From Rosa chinensis (Eukaryota > Streptophyta > Magnoliopsida > Rosales > Rosaceae), in assembly GCF_002994745.2 (NCBI RefSeq), contig NC_037092.1:85784398-85848397 (forward strand): DNA of 64,000 nt, written 5' to 3'. A program made the translations under genes and the position numbers. Positions 1 to 13,694 of this stretch are shown here, one piece after another; the stretch's first letter is position 1; each line of letters begins with the position of its first letter. Under the pieces are notes generated by a model. The model was not told the DNA's origin. It made no database searches and saw nothing but the letters and a program-made list of their open reading frames with translations.

Positions 1-1259
1 TTTGTAGACATCTCCATTGCTCACAACCTTCAGAGAAGAAAATATGAGACACCAACCTCAAGGCACAAGGTCTTGACTTCCTTAACGTATGCTCCAAGCT
101 AGCTCTAGGTGCTCATGAAAGATCGACTCCATTGAGACATATATAGTGTCCAAAGAGCAATGCGTCACAAGTAGCCCATCAAAGAATAAGGACAAAGATC
201 CTCCATTAAAATCATAGGCTTGGTCACCTCCAATACACCTCACAACATCCCTATAATGACCTCCATTGAAGAATTGAAGTGCAAGAAGTCCAACCACCCC
301 GAGTAAACACAAACTAGTGATTGCAGAAAACTTCCAGCAATGACCTTCCTGTCTTCAAATGCCCATATCTCATACTCAGAAAGTGATAATCAGGTGAGCC
401 ACTTGAAATGGAAAGTAACTCAGAGAGCTTTCTATCCATATAAAGTTAGCCACCTATCTCCAATTGAAATGAAAATTAAAGCTGGTCAAACTTGCCAATC
501 TGTCATAAAGTTTTCTGCTGACCCTCAGTCACTAAAACTATAATATCTGAAGCTCCAGAGGTGCAAAGAGGGTGAGACAACTGGATACGAAAGTAGACTC
601 ATGAATATATTTGAAGGTAAAATTTCACTGAAGTATCATATCTGAGTCAAACATCGTTGGCCTCCAAACTCACTGATCTGTTCTGCAGTTTATGATGTGC
701 CCTGTTTCTGGCCCCTGTTGCTTGGAACACCATATCCAAAGCTAGAGAGGCTCAAATTGAAAAATATTATACCGTCAGATAGAGGACATGTGAAGATACA
801 CCTCTGAAAAATTTGAGCTCCAAATAATTTAATATGTAGAGGGTGTAGCTTCCCAAATTCACTCTACAGTAGCTGTCTCTGTTCTGACCTCCTTTAATTG
901 ACCAATAAGTAACTTGAGTTCCAGACACTCAAAGGGACTGAAATTTGGGCAACCATGAGTAGACATATAGGAGAATAGTTCCAGAAAAATTCAGCTCAAA
1001 TTACCATCTGAATTGGAAGCTATAACTGCCCAAAGTCAACCAAATATTCTGGATAGAAACTGCTCACTGCCAAATTCATTCTTTCTCCACATTTCAAACT
1101 CCGGACACCTCCCATCCTCCCAAAAATTATCAAAAGCTTTATTCACAACAAAAATAAACTAAGAAAGAAATAAATACTACCGAAGATGTGCTAGGGTTGC
1201 CTCCTTAGCGAGCGCTTTGTTTAAGGACTTCATTGCCGGTCCATAGAACATGATCTTTG

Positions 1260-1750
1260 TCAAGGTGGATACTTCTCAAGTACGACCACCCTATTGTTTG
1301 GGGCTAAGGGACTCCTTGACATATCATAGAGGCAAGACCAAGAGCTAACTATGAATATTCCAATTGGTGGCCAAAAGTGTAGCTTCTTAATCTTCCCATT
1401 CTTCTCAATTATTATTGTAGGAGCCAACCTTGCATTCTCCTTCTCAAGTGGTGTAGAAATGATGTTCATACAAACAATAGGTGGTAGAAGCTCTTGAGAG
1501 TGATGGGAAATGGTGAGTGCAAGTGCTCCATTTCCTTTCCAATCCATCACCTCATTGTAGAAACATTGACCACTTAATGGTGGATTGGGAGGTAAAAGTA
1601 CCTTGATCCCAATCCTCTCATTAAGAATGTAAGTGCTCAATGTCTTACTCTCCACCTTGGGATGCTCATGATGGATCTCTTTGGATGTGGGAGGCAAGAA
1701 AGTCCTTGACTCTTCAATTTCTTTATCGTCACAAAGTATTGAAGGACTCT
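1260..1750 (-). pseudogene. Continuation of gag-like region in another frame
   Basis: An open minus-strand frame overlaps the end of the gag-like CDS and continues about 160 codons past it with normal-looking protein composition (for example LPPNPPLSGQCFYNEV and KLHFWPPIGIF). This suggests either a frameshift that ended an originally longer protein or a second, overlapping product. The tail at 1195-1250 resembles the end of coding sequence in related plant gypsy elements (AAGGAGGCAACCC on the minus strand). Function unknown. Confidence 0.3.
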
Positions 1751-2676
1751 TCCTCCTTGGGAACATCGACCTCAATGAATAAAGGATTATGGTATATGAC
1801 TTGAAGCTCCGCATCCTCCTCGATGAACAAGGGATTATGGTGTATAACTTCAAATTCCGCATCCTCCTCACTAGACAAGTCATCCTCCTCTTCGAAATCA
1901 TCTTCAAGTATCTCCCCTTCATTTGGAAGCTTAGATTTCCAATATTGCACCCATTCCTCCGAAGTGTCTCTCACCTCACTTGCATTGAAACTTTCATAAC
2001 CAAGCTCAATTTCTTGTACATCAACATCACTATCATCATTTTCAACTTGCATAAAGGACAATTGCTCAAGATGCTCGATATACACTTCTCTTGAAATAGG
2101 CTCCACTTGATCAAAGAAAGATTCATGCTCATAAATGGTGAAGGGTGGCTCTTGTGCAAGACTAGTCTCAAGTTGCTCATTGGTATGTATAGGTATTTCT
2201 TGAGAAGCTTGCAATCGAGCTTGGGACGCTTGCAATTGAGCTAGCAATTCTTCAAGAGAAGGCTTCCTAGACTCATACGCTTGCTCATGAGGATATGCTT
2301 CGGGAACCATGGTCTCTTGTGAAATTTTAGCTTGAGAGGCATGTAAAAGATCTCGGGAGGCTTGCAATTGAGCTAGTAGTCCTTCAACGAATTCCTTCCT
2401 AGGCTCATAAGCTTCATCTTGTGGATATGCGTCGGGTACAAATGTCTCTTGATACATGTCCATCTTGTACTCACACTCTTGCATAAAATTTGGGCATTCA
2501 AATCTCAAAGAGCACTCAAAAGATGAATGCCACGGAGAATTACACAAAGCATAAGTTTCATTGCAAGAGGACATAGAACCGAACGCATGAGAATTCCATA
2601 ATTGATGACCTCCACCATAGAAACTTTCTTGCTCATATCCTCTTGTGTCATACCATCCATAGCTCCATTGATCCAT
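1729..2676 (-). CDS. Gag-like protein of non-autonomous gypsy element
   Basis: A 315-codon minus-strand frame begins about 230 bp after the primer-binding-type site, where gag starts in LTR elements. The N-terminus is rich in Tyr, Trp and Gly, followed by a Cys/His-containing stretch (about residues 37-70). A tandem duplication of about 44 residues follows (around residues 78-165), each unit holding an AYP...AYE...LLAQLQAS core. The C-terminal third is strongly acidic. No zinc knuckle CX2CX4HX4C is seen. It is gag-like by position and composition only; I do not recognise a named domain. The frame is intact, so the element may be recent. A different frame continues downstream (1260-1750). Confidence 0.45.
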   Translation of the reverse strand: MDQWSYGWYDTRGYEQESFYGGGHQLWNSHAFGSMSSCNETYALCNSPWHSSFECSLRFECPNFMQECEYKMDMYQETFVPDAYPQDEAYEPRKEFVEGLLAQLQASRDLLHASQAKISQETMVPEAYPHEQAYESRKPSLEELLAQLQASQARLQASQEIPIHTNEQLETSLAQEPPFTIYEHESFFDQVEPISREVYIEHLEQLSFMQVENDDSDVDVQEIELGYESFNASEVRDTSEEWVQYWKSKLPNEGEILEDDFEEEDDLSSEEDAEFEVIHHNPLFIEEDAELQVIYHNPLFIEVDVPKEEESFNTL

Positions 2677-2880
2677 AGCTCAATAAGGTAAGAAATAAGC
2701 ACCTATGAGTTCCCAAAAGTAAGATTAGTAACCAAAGGGAAAATTAAAAATATAAAATTCGAGAATAGGCAAACAAAATAAACAACCAATTTTTTTTCTT
2801 TTCTTTTTTTTAATAAAGAAACAAAAATATGCTAATGTGACCTAAAGAACCGATTCACCAAGGGATTAAGGCTATTAAAC

Positions 2881-2904
2881 CCTAATCCCCGGCAACGGCG
2901 CCAT
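2881..2904 (-). other. Primer-binding-type leader sequence
   Basis: On the minus strand, directly after the LTR end, the sequence reads TGGCGCCGTTGCCGGGG. This motif is common just inside the 5' LTR of plant Ty3/gypsy Tat/Athila-like elements. The exact priming tRNA is not assigned. Confidence 0.6.
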
Positions 2905-4150
2905 TGACTTAGATACACATTTACGCAATCGTATGTATCATTGTCAAGATAGGGAAATATTATCCCCAAAGTTTATTGTACCACGAGGATTAATGGCTAA
3001 TCCACAATCCTTGGGTAATCGGAAATAAAGACACTTAGCAAACAAAGAAAAGAAAAAGAAAAGAAACAAAAATGTTAATCTAAGGCACCAAGCCCTAGCA
3101 ATGCTCGGTTTTGATTCTCACCAAAGCCTAATCAAAACTAAGAGTCTAGTGGTGGATATGCACAAATGTGTGGAAGAGTTTAATGTTTGGGGGTTGATTT
3201 TAACTTAACAAATAATAATGAAATGTAAAGCAATAAAAATAAAAATGAAATGTAAACAATAAAAATGAGAATGTTGGGTTTTAGGAAGGTTCCTTCACCT
3301 AAATTCTATTTGTCGGAAGCTAATCTAATGTAGATGCAAATCTTCTATTTTGGCGGTAGTCGTATCCAAGGCGGTTCACGGCTCAAGGACCGAAATTCCC
3401 TTCCACGGTATTCCTACTCCGGTTCAAGGGTCATAGGAACTCACTTGACATGAATTAGAGCCGATTCAAGGGTCACTAATTCACATCAAGAGGCATAAAG
3501 ATTGAGGAACTAGACTACTAAGCGACCCGCCCGCGCAATCACGCAACGGGTGTAAATCACCATGCTTATAACCCCTCAAATACGAAATTGAAGGTTTCTA
3601 GCTTAGGAATTAGAGGGAATCAAGCCTCTAACTCGGTCCTAGACATGCTCAAAATACATACCCTAGAGTTGACTAGGCTCCTAGACATGCATTTTAACCC
3701 AACAAAAATAGATATAAACATCCATCATATGAAAATTGCATCATAACATTATATTAAACATCTTTTACATAAAATTTGAGCTAGGGCACACAACCCTAAC
3801 CACCAACAAAAAAATTACTCACAACCGATAATTATAAACATCAAAGATACAAAATTCAAAGGGAAAAGAGTATAGAAGTGTACGAGAAAACAAGAATAAT
3901 CACAAATAGCTAAAAAGCTAGCATGACTAGTCTTGAATTACAACTCACACAATTACCCCAAGTCTTGAATCTTGTAGAAGTAGAGACCTTTGATGAATCC
4001 TTGAAGATTTGAGTGAGTAAACTCTTCAAATCTCAAAATAAAATAGAAAGAAAAGAGCAAAAAAATGGAGGAGAAGGAGGAGAGAGAACAGCCCAAAAGG
4101 GCTGCCTCTGTTTTAGGTGTGGTGCGGCAGAATTAGGGTGAAGTGAAATG

Positions 4151-4195
<45 letters not shown>

Positions 4196-4727
4196 GTCTC
4201 AGTGGTGTGGCTGCAAAAAGGAAGTGAATAGGGATAAGGGCCACGTGGCAAGAAGTGATAGGAAGAAAAGGAAAAAGGAGAGAAAATAAAAAGAAAAGGA
4301 AAGAGAAATGGTGAAGAGTGCACGTGGGGGGTGGAAGGTATTCTGATGCTGAGCATTTTCATTTTTTTTTTCTTTTTTTTCTTTTCTTTTCTCTTTTTCT
4401 TGTCTTTTGTTTTTTTTCTTTTCTTCTTCCTTCTTTTTGCTTTCTTCTTCTCTCTTCTCAATACACTTCCGCATATGTTGTCAAAGACAATTGGAATCCA
4501 CTCCCTTGATGGTGTTGACTAAGTTGACCCGCATTGACTATTTCGTCATTTTCTCAGAAACTCCAATTTGCTCCAATTTTGGATCATTTTCTCTCGATTT
4601 CCGAAATTCCGCTTATTTCCTACACAATAAATAAAAATAAATTAATTACATAATAATTGACTTGAGGACTAACTAATTTCTAGTGTTTTGGATACAATTA
4701 CATGCATAAAAATGCGCGTTATCAACA
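2905..4727 (-). repeat. 5' LTR of the leftmost gypsy-type element
   Basis: Read on the minus strand the block starts TGTTGATAACGCGC and ends in ATCTAAGTCA, so it has TG...CA ends, and it abuts the primer-binding-type sequence. Length is 1823 bp. It contains a (TA)n microsatellite (about 4155-4192) and long T/C-rich and A/G-rich tracts (4340-4460) that create spurious lysine-rich and phenylalanine-rich open frames. The partner LTR is outside the window, so the boundary rests on motifs and not on an LTR comparison. Confidence 0.65.
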
Positions 4728-4732
4728 ATCAT

Positions 4733-5867
4733 TGCTCAAGTAGTGCACTGAATGCTCATAAAAACGACTACAAACCTAGACTACTGCGCCTTGAACACTA
4801 AGAAGCTACAACACCAAAAAAACCAGTACATCCGCCTAAGAACCTAATGGTGTACATCAGTACTGATCTTTGGGCACATTGTAACGTCCTAGAGAAACAA
4901 GGTATACAAGGCCAAGGCCTATAGCACCCAATAAGGGAATTATTGAAACAAAAAACAAGAAAAAACTCATGCAACAGTCCAACTAGCCCAAAAGAAAGCA
5001 ATATCCAAGGCCCAAACCAGCCTGGCCTTGCCCAGCCCAGCCTCCACTTCCCTGTGCACCTGCCACAGGCACACAACGACGATCCCACCACCACGACTCA
5101 CCTTGATCGAGGAACTGCCGCCCGCATCAAGGGAGATCACCACCACCGCGATGCCACCACCACAGAGAAGTGACCAAAACAGCCAGACTTGGGTCCAACC
5201 GATAGATCCCAACCTTCAAGCCGCCACCGGAAACCCCTCTGAAGACGCCATCACCGCTGCCCGGATCACCAGCCCACGCCTCCCGCGTCGTCCTTGATTT
5301 GGTACCCACGGTCGCTCAGTGTAGAGAACGACGAACCAGACCTCACCGACCGACACTGGCAAGCCCGAACATTGCCAGCCTCAAAGCCAAAAGGACCATA
5401 ACCATCAATACCCGTCCGACAGCGTCACAACGTTGGCGAGGCAGAGCCAGCGCTGATGCTGGAGCACCACCGGAGGAGAAAAAACTCGCAAAAGCCTAGG
5501 TAGAAGTCGTGCTCTTCTCTCACCCCAGCAGGCGGGGGTTTGAACTGTGTCATTTGGTATCAACAACGCTACTTAGTTTGTCTTATTTTTTCTTTTTTGA
5601 CTCAATGATATACTAAATTGTTTAAGAATTTATTGACCTTTCGTGTAGGTATACATGATATGTTTACATAGATTTAGCTGCCATATTATTTATTATAATT
5701 ACCTTGAATAAATTTTAGGAATTTGATATTCAAAATTTAAATACAAACAAAGGACAAAACTCCCCAAATTATGAGATTTTCATTTGTTTTCTTTATTTAC
5801 CATGAGAGACAAAATGGACAACGAAAAAAGTAGTTGGACCGCAATTAAAAAGAAAAAAATTGCTGGT
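4733..5867. other. Intergenic stretch with GC-rich island, no gene recognised
   Basis: Between the left LTR element and the duplicated dioxygenase block there is no convincing gene. A GC-rich island (about 5010-5490) opens several frames on both strands because of its composition: Pro/Thr/Arg-rich on +, Gly/Val/Trp-rich on -. None shows a known domain. It might be the 5' part of a minus-strand LINE, but I see no diagnostic motif. AT-rich sequence follows to 5867. Confidence 0.4.
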
Positions 5868-5983
5868 AATGTAGCAAATTGAACCCTAATTAAAATATCT
5901 CTTATTTTTATATCATTGTCCTTCAACAACCGTGGTGCAATATACGGAATATGTTTATATCATTCTCACTTCAAGGACCTTGC

Positions 5984-5998
5984 AATATAAATAAATAA
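5984..5998 (+). promoter_or_regulatory. Probable TATA box of dioxygenase copy 1
   Basis: An AATATAAATAAATAA motif lies about 105 bp upstream of the ATG and is conserved at the same distance in the second copy (61914-61928). The sequence between it and the ATG would be the 5' UTR. The call rests on motif and position only. Confidence 0.5.
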
Positions 5999-6101
5999 AA
6001 CCCTCAAGGTACAAAAGATTCATCACTAAATACAGTACCAAAGTACAAAGAAAGAACCAGTTCGTTGGAAACACAAAGGAAGTGCTTGATAAGTTGGAGA
6101 A

Positions 6102-7564
6102 ATGGGTTCAGATTCTCAATACCAGATTCCGGCAATAGAATTCACAATGAATTCGCTTGAAGTGGACCGAGGAACTGTTGAGTGGTACCATCTGTGCAAG
6201 AAGGTTCGAGAGGCTTGTGAAAATTATGGTTGCTTCGAGATTGTGTATGATAAGATACTTCCGCAGTCAAAAGCCGAAATCCTTTCAGCTTCAAGGAAAC
6301 TTTACAGCCTTCCACTTGAGACAAAGAAGAACAACCTTACCCCAAACCGTTACCAGGGTTACGTTGGACCGAGTGTCACTGCTCCCTTGTATGAAGGCTT
6401 TGGCTTTCAGGAAGCATCCAACTATGAATCGCTTAGAAGCTTCACAAAAGAAATGTGGTCTCACGACCAGTTTTGGTAAGTAATCTCATTCATGTTGAGT
6501 TGACTATATTCAACATATATGCTTGATATACATTGTTCGTCGATCTATTGCCTACCTAAACTAGCTCATGTGTTTGAGCGTTCTACTGATTTTCTAACAT
6601 GCTATCTGATGCCTTTTGTCCTTGACCTATCTCCATGCACTTTACAATTTTTAGTTGAGGACTTGAGGTTGATAGAATGGTATTGCGTAGTTATCTTGCC
6701 ATTTTACGTTTCAGCCTTAATTTATGGTTATGCAGTGTGTTTGTTCATGTTATATATGTTGCAACTGCAGCACTGTCCTTTCTATGATGAAGCAGCTGGA
6801 TGAGCTGAAAGATATGATTCACTTGATGATTCTTGATAGCTATGGTATGGAAAAATCATCAAATTTGATCATGGCGTCTAAGACGGTGCTACGGTTACAT
6901 AAGTACACGGCACCTCCTTCAGGGGAGTACGCGATGGCTGCCTCGGCTCACACTGGCAAAACTTTTAGCACAATCCTTTTCGATGATCAAGTTTCAGGTC
7001 TTGAAGTTCAAACCAAGGACGAACAATGGGTCAAGTTGCCTATATCTCCTTGCTCTTTCATCTTTGCTGTTGGAGACTTCCTCATGGTACAGAATAACTT
7101 AACTAATTCATAACTGAAATACTTTAGACACGAATCCATCTGAGTCGAGTCACATAAGTTCAGTAAGTTTATAAGCCTACTAAATTGTGCTTGTGAATTT
7201 CGAGTGCTGAAGCTTGCTATGGGGAAATTGACCACACACAACTTACAACTGATGATTCAAACGTTCCACACAAAGGTTGACAATCACTAATGGTGACCTG
7301 CAGGCATGGAGCAGTGGCAGAATGCATTCTGTGAAGCATCGGGTGATGATGTGTGGGGAAAAAGAACGACATTCCTTAATAGCATCTGCATTCCCAATTG
7401 AGGGTTCCGTCATCAAAGCACAAAAGGAGCTAGTAGATGAAGAGTACCCACAAATTCTTAAAGATTTCGACTGTACAGAATTTTTCAAGTTCATCTGTTC
7501 ATCGGAAGGAAGAGCCATTGACTCACAAATGCAAGTTTACGCATTTGCTGGAATTGGAACTTGA
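6102..7564 (+). CDS. AOP-like 2-oxoglutarate/Fe(II) dioxygenase, copy 1 (HxD damaged)
   Basis: Three exons are inferred: 6102-6475, 6771-7086 and 7304-7564, with GT-AG introns, giving 316 aa, normal for the AOP-like (DOXC-type) family. Family members are soluble enzymes that use Fe(II), 2-oxoglutarate and O2 to oxidise small metabolites; the substrate is unknown here. The N-terminal domain is about residues 8-110 and the jelly-roll 2OG-FeII_Oxy domain about 165-265. The iron triad would be H185, residue 187 and H242, with R252-x-S254 for 2-oxoglutarate. Residue 187 is Gly (GGC, 6955-6957), where copy 2 and the family have Asp, so the motif reads HTG. All other key residues, frames and splice sites are intact. 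It may be a recently inactivated paralogue, or a halogenase-like or non-catalytic variant; loss of activity is inferred. Intron 1 is phase 2 and intron 2 phase 0. Confidence 0.85.
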
Positions 7565-8318
7565 TTTGTTAATATTATAAATATTGAAAATTAAGGTTCT
7601 TGACTTCTGTAATGCAGCATTTTCCTGATGTGTAGTGTCTGATTGGATGAGGCTCCTCCTTTTATTCTACATCTTCGTCGACGTGACATGCTTGGTCTTC
7701 TGAACTGGAAATTTCTTTGAGTTGTAATTTATTTATCCTCTTCATATTTTTGAATGGAGATTAGTACCTCAGTTGATTTTCTGTTTTTGGCTAGGGGCAT
7801 GGCCGTTGTCCTCCCTTCTTCTGTTTGTAATCCTTTTCTCTTTTAATAAATTGTGTTGGGAAACTCTACTCTTTCCAATCCTATTTCAACCAAAGAAAAA
7901 AAATGCTGTATCTGATTCAATTTCTGCATTCATTTGTAAAAGTTATGCTGTGATTACATCCTATTTCCAGCTACTACTAAGTAAACAAAACACAATGGAT
8001 AAACTAATGTGAAACTTAAAAATAATGTAGTCAGTAGCAATGTTTTAAAACGCTGAAGGCGTACCCGAGGCGTTTTCGGGAGAGCCTTGCAGCCTTGAGG
8101 CATAAGGCGCATAAGGCGCATAAGGCGTAAGCCTTTCGTATAAATCACCTATATTCATGTAATTTCTACTCTTATACATACCACATTAAGAGTAACCAAA
8201 AGAACATTACTAATTGTCATTCACTCACAATAAATGAAGTACTAGAAGCATATGATTCAACAAAATTACCAACATAAAATGAAATCAAGGATTTAAAGTT
8301 CAAACACCAAAGATCAAG

Positions 8319-10831
<2,513 letters not shown>

Positions 10832-10883
10832 AGATCAAGAAAGTTCTAACACCAATGGTCAAGAACAAATGTTGAAATCTACT

Positions 10884-11018
10884 TCATGCTTGGAAATCAT
10901 CATCCTCATCAACTAGAAGATCACCATCCAAACTATCACCACCATCACTATCATCACCATCACTATCATCATCTTGGTACTCAAAGAGAGGATTAGTATC
11001 TTCATATATTATAATGAT
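10884..11018 (-). pseudogene. Acidic C-terminal tail, possible hAT transposase remnant
   Basis: A minus-strand frame ends at a TGA (10884-10886) after about 45 codons very rich in Asp, Ser and Gly and finishing DEDDDFQA. Acidic Asp/Ser tails are common at the C-terminus of plant hAT transposases, and it lies in the body of the outer hAT once the inner element is removed. It could also be a low-complexity chance frame. Confidence 0.3.
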
Positions 11019-11470
11019 GGCATATCAATTAACACTCAATTAACATAACTATTATTATAATGATGGCATATCAATTAACACGAGACACTCATATAGTAAA
11101 GTAGTAAACCCAGACAATCATATAGCTAATCATATATCAATTAACACAAGAGATAATCAGATAGCTACTCGGCCTCAATATAGTAAACCCAGTTCAGCCC
11201 ATCTCAATATCTTCCAGCTGCTACTTCAAAGGAGGACCGAGAACAGAGCACCCAAAAAGGATGCTGGAGTAGAATCCCTTCCTGAAGAGGATCCTTCAAA
11301 CCCCATTTTCAAGCCACTCCCCGAGCCTTCACCCAATAAAAAAAATGAAGTATTTACTCAAAGCTCAAACTGAATCCAACAAAATCTAAATCAATTCCAA
11401 TGGGATCACAAAATCTGCAAAATTGACAGTAACCCACAAACTATTGCAACCAAATTAATGGGGTTGCTAG

Positions 11471-11910
11471 GAGTGATCACAGACATCAAATCAAAGAAAA
11501 AGAGTAGAGTTTGGGAGACTTACCCTTTAATTGAAGAGATTAGAAGAAGAAGCCTCCAGTTCTCTGAAATATGTTGGGATTGGATCCCCCAAGAAGCGAA
11601 TTCAGTTGCTCACACTGCGGCTTCGCTTGCCAAAGGGATGGTGGGTCTAAACAGATGGGCAAATGAGCCACCACCATCCTTACTTCGAGTACTGAAGACT
11701 GATGGCCTTCCATGCCCTCCACTAGAAGGCAATTAATCAACTGGTTTCAATCTTGCTTTTGTCCAGTTAACTCTCTGGTACCTGGTTCAGTTTGAATTAG
11801 GCGGAGACGTTAACTCTTTTCTAATTTGTTTGTAAAACTGTTTTGGGCCTTTTCTTGGCTCTCCGGGCTCGTCCCTTAATGAAACTATCTGTTCAACCAA
11901 AAAAAAAAAA
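11471..11910 (+). mobile_element. 5'-truncated LINE (RNase H C-terminus and 3' UTR)
   Basis: The fragment is flanked by a perfect 16-bp duplication TTAATGGGGTTGCTAG (11455-11470 and 11911-11926) and ends in an A-run (11899-11910), the signature of target-primed reverse transcription. Its frame (to the stop at 11736) encodes the C-terminal RNase H region of a plant LINE polyprotein: WDWIPQEANSVAHTAASLAK matches the usual W-I-P-R-E-x-N-x-x-A-H pattern, followed by the PPSLL..L..D tail. A 3' UTR of about 160 bp follows. The ATG at 11458 belongs to the target duplication and not to the LINE. Confidence 0.9.
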
Positions 11911-12392
11911 TTAATGGGGTTGCTAGACATATATGATTTTCTAGACAAGAACAACTCAAACCCAAGAAAATATATACGGGAAATCAGGAATCATACCTTC
12001 AAAAGTTTAAATGGCTTGTTGCGAATCGACCTCCAATCAAGCTCAAATTGACTGCTGCGCAGAGAGGGGCAGATGGCTGAAATCGAACTCCTAACTCGAA
12101 CTCTGTGTTAGGGACTTAGGGATCGAATTTGCGGACAGAGAGGAGCAGAGGGCTGAAATCGAATTTGGGGTAGCAGTCGCAACCTAGACAGCCTTTAAAC
12201 CCATTCTGTTTCAAAACGACGTCACTTCTCATTTTTTCTTCGCGTACACCTTTCGCGCCTTGGAGGACGCCTTTCACGCCGTGGAGAACGACTCACCAGC
12301 GTCGTCACCTAGCCCCTGAAACACACTCATTTTCAGGCCAGAAAATCGCTTTTTGCGCCTCAAGGCGCACTTTTTAATTCATTGGTCAGTAG

Positions 12393-13180
12393 TCACCAAC
12401 ATACTTGAAGCTGATAGTGGCAGAGGATAAGGTTTGTTCACTCTCATCTGATACTTGTTTATTGCTTCTAAATCTATGCCATCTTTTATTAATTGTAAAA
12501 TTCAACAAAAAATTTGAAGACTTAAATCTATGGATAGCAGATCAGGATGAAGTTTTTTGGGTTTCATCTGATATAAATTGTGATGAAGAGATCTCGAGAG
12601 AATTCAATTCTGCTCCTTATTAGTTAATACTTATTCTTCTTTCTGATGGTGCTTTTGCTTATTAAGACTCTGCTTGTCAATAAATGGTGCAAGCTGTATT
12701 ATGGTACTGGCCATGTGTGTGTGTGTGTGTGTGTTGATTAATTTGTCTTGAAGATACATGTGCATATATTAAGCTCATCATTTTATTCTTACAAGTACCA
12801 CGCTTTTTAGAAGGTAGTAAATGGACCTCTTGAGAGAGAGGATTGGGACACTGCAATAAGATGCCTCTCGGAATAGTTCCTGCAAGTTTGATACTCTTGA
12901 TCTCTCAATTATATATTTTGCAGTACTTTTGTTTGATAAGTTTGAAACCTTTAAAGTCCTGGAAGAATAAACATCTCATTTCTTATGTTCTATCCCACAG
13001 GTTTGATACTCTTGATTTCTATGTAGGTTAAATGTCTCATTTCTTATGTTCTAGTCCACTAGATTATGCATTTATGCCTTGCTCACTCTGTTATTTGTGT
13101 GCTTGTGTATCTCTGGCGAATTGCTTAAAATTGATATAAATCTTTTATCCAAACCTCAACTATTTCTTCTACAATTCCAG
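12393..13180. other. AT-rich stretch, (GT)n microsatellite, no gene recognised
   Basis: The sequence right of the hAT duplication shows no conserved protein up to the RINGv-like exon. A (GT)n run lies at about 12714-12734. Because the duplicated dioxygenase block is not clearly matched beyond the hAT site, the origin of this stretch is open. Confidence 0.4.
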
Positions 13181-13694
13181 TATGCTCATATAAAATGTGT
13201 CCAGAGGTGGTGCAATGAGAAGGGAGATATCATTTATGAAATCTGTCATCAGGTAATTAGCTAGAATGCTTTCATTCCTTTGCATATGCAATGGTCATTT
13301 TCATGATCTTTTATAAATCTGTTTGATTCCATTTCTAAGTTAGGGATTAGTAATTTTGGAAATTCCTTATATTCATATAAGTAAAGCAGCTTCGATTTAT
13401 TTAGAAGCTATCATTGTCCTGCTTTCCCACTTCTTTTATTGTGATTCGATGTACCATGAGAAGATATTTTTTCATATCAATTAACTATGATAACGCATAT
13501 ATGTAATTTATTAGAGCATGTGACCATTTTCTGGTAACTTTGATGATTTGAAATGGTTTATTTGAATCTTCTCCAGTCATGAATTCACAGTTTGTGTTCT
13601 CTGACGAAAAAGTTCTTTTAATGCAGCCTTATCAACCTGGTTATACTGTCCCATCACCTCCCCCTCAGTTTGACGACACTACTATTAGCATCAG
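13181..13694 (+). pseudogene. RINGv (MARCH-type) zinc-finger gene fragment
   Basis: Two exon-like pieces have preserved splice signals. Exon 13181-13252 follows TTCCAG, is followed by GTAATT, and encodes 24 codons including YAHIKCVQRWCNEKGD and EICHQ, the second half of a RINGv C4HC3 finger. Exon 13627-13694 follows TGCAG and encodes PYQPGYT and a Pro-rich stretch, which directly follows the RINGv domain in plant RINGv (DUF3675-type) E3 ligases. The finger lacks its first zinc-binding half, and the Cys expected before EIC is Tyr, so it cannot form a complete site. The donor after the second exon is GCAAGT. It is probably a captured or decayed gene piece. A further exon-like segment at about 14552-14621 (encoding KRPFVTGEPFTCPYQPPSE) is not identified. 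Confidence 0.75.

Larger units (their letters stand above)
1..4727 (-). mobile_element. Non-autonomous gypsy-type LTR retrotransposon, partial
   Basis: A minus-strand LTR element runs off the left edge of the window. Its 5' LTR is the right-hand block 2905-4727, followed in minus orientation by a primer-binding-type sequence and a gag-like reading frame. No protease, reverse transcriptase or integrase frame is visible in the 2.9 kb of internal sequence. The downstream interior (1-1250) shows no coding pattern. The right LTR edge is followed by atcat (4728-4732), the expected place of a 5-bp target duplication, whose partner lies outside the window. The gypsy assignment rests on the GGCGCCGTTGCCGGGG-type leader known from plant Tat/Athila-like elements. 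It could be a LARD-type derivative. Confidence 0.7.
5868..8037 (+). repeat. Duplicated block, left copy
   Basis: This block is matched by 61799-63985: upstream region, TATA-like motif, three exons, both introns and about 470 bp of 3' flank are collinear and closely similar. Similarity begins near TGTAGCAAATTG on both sides. On the right it runs to the 8-bp site GTCAGTAG (8030-8037), exactly where a hAT element is inserted; the other copy has GTCAATAG there. The two copies are direct repeats about 56 kb apart. Confidence 0.9.

Noticed and set aside
4033..4634. Overlapping open frames very rich in Lys/Arg/Glu (minus) or Phe/Ser/Leu (plus)
   Set aside because: They come from purine/pyrimidine-biased tracts and a (TA)n run inside an LTR, with no domain and overlapping frames on both strands.
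5020..5500. Pro/Arg/His-rich frames in a GC-rich island
   Set aside because: High GC opens frames on both strands at once; no known domain, conserved start or splice pattern.
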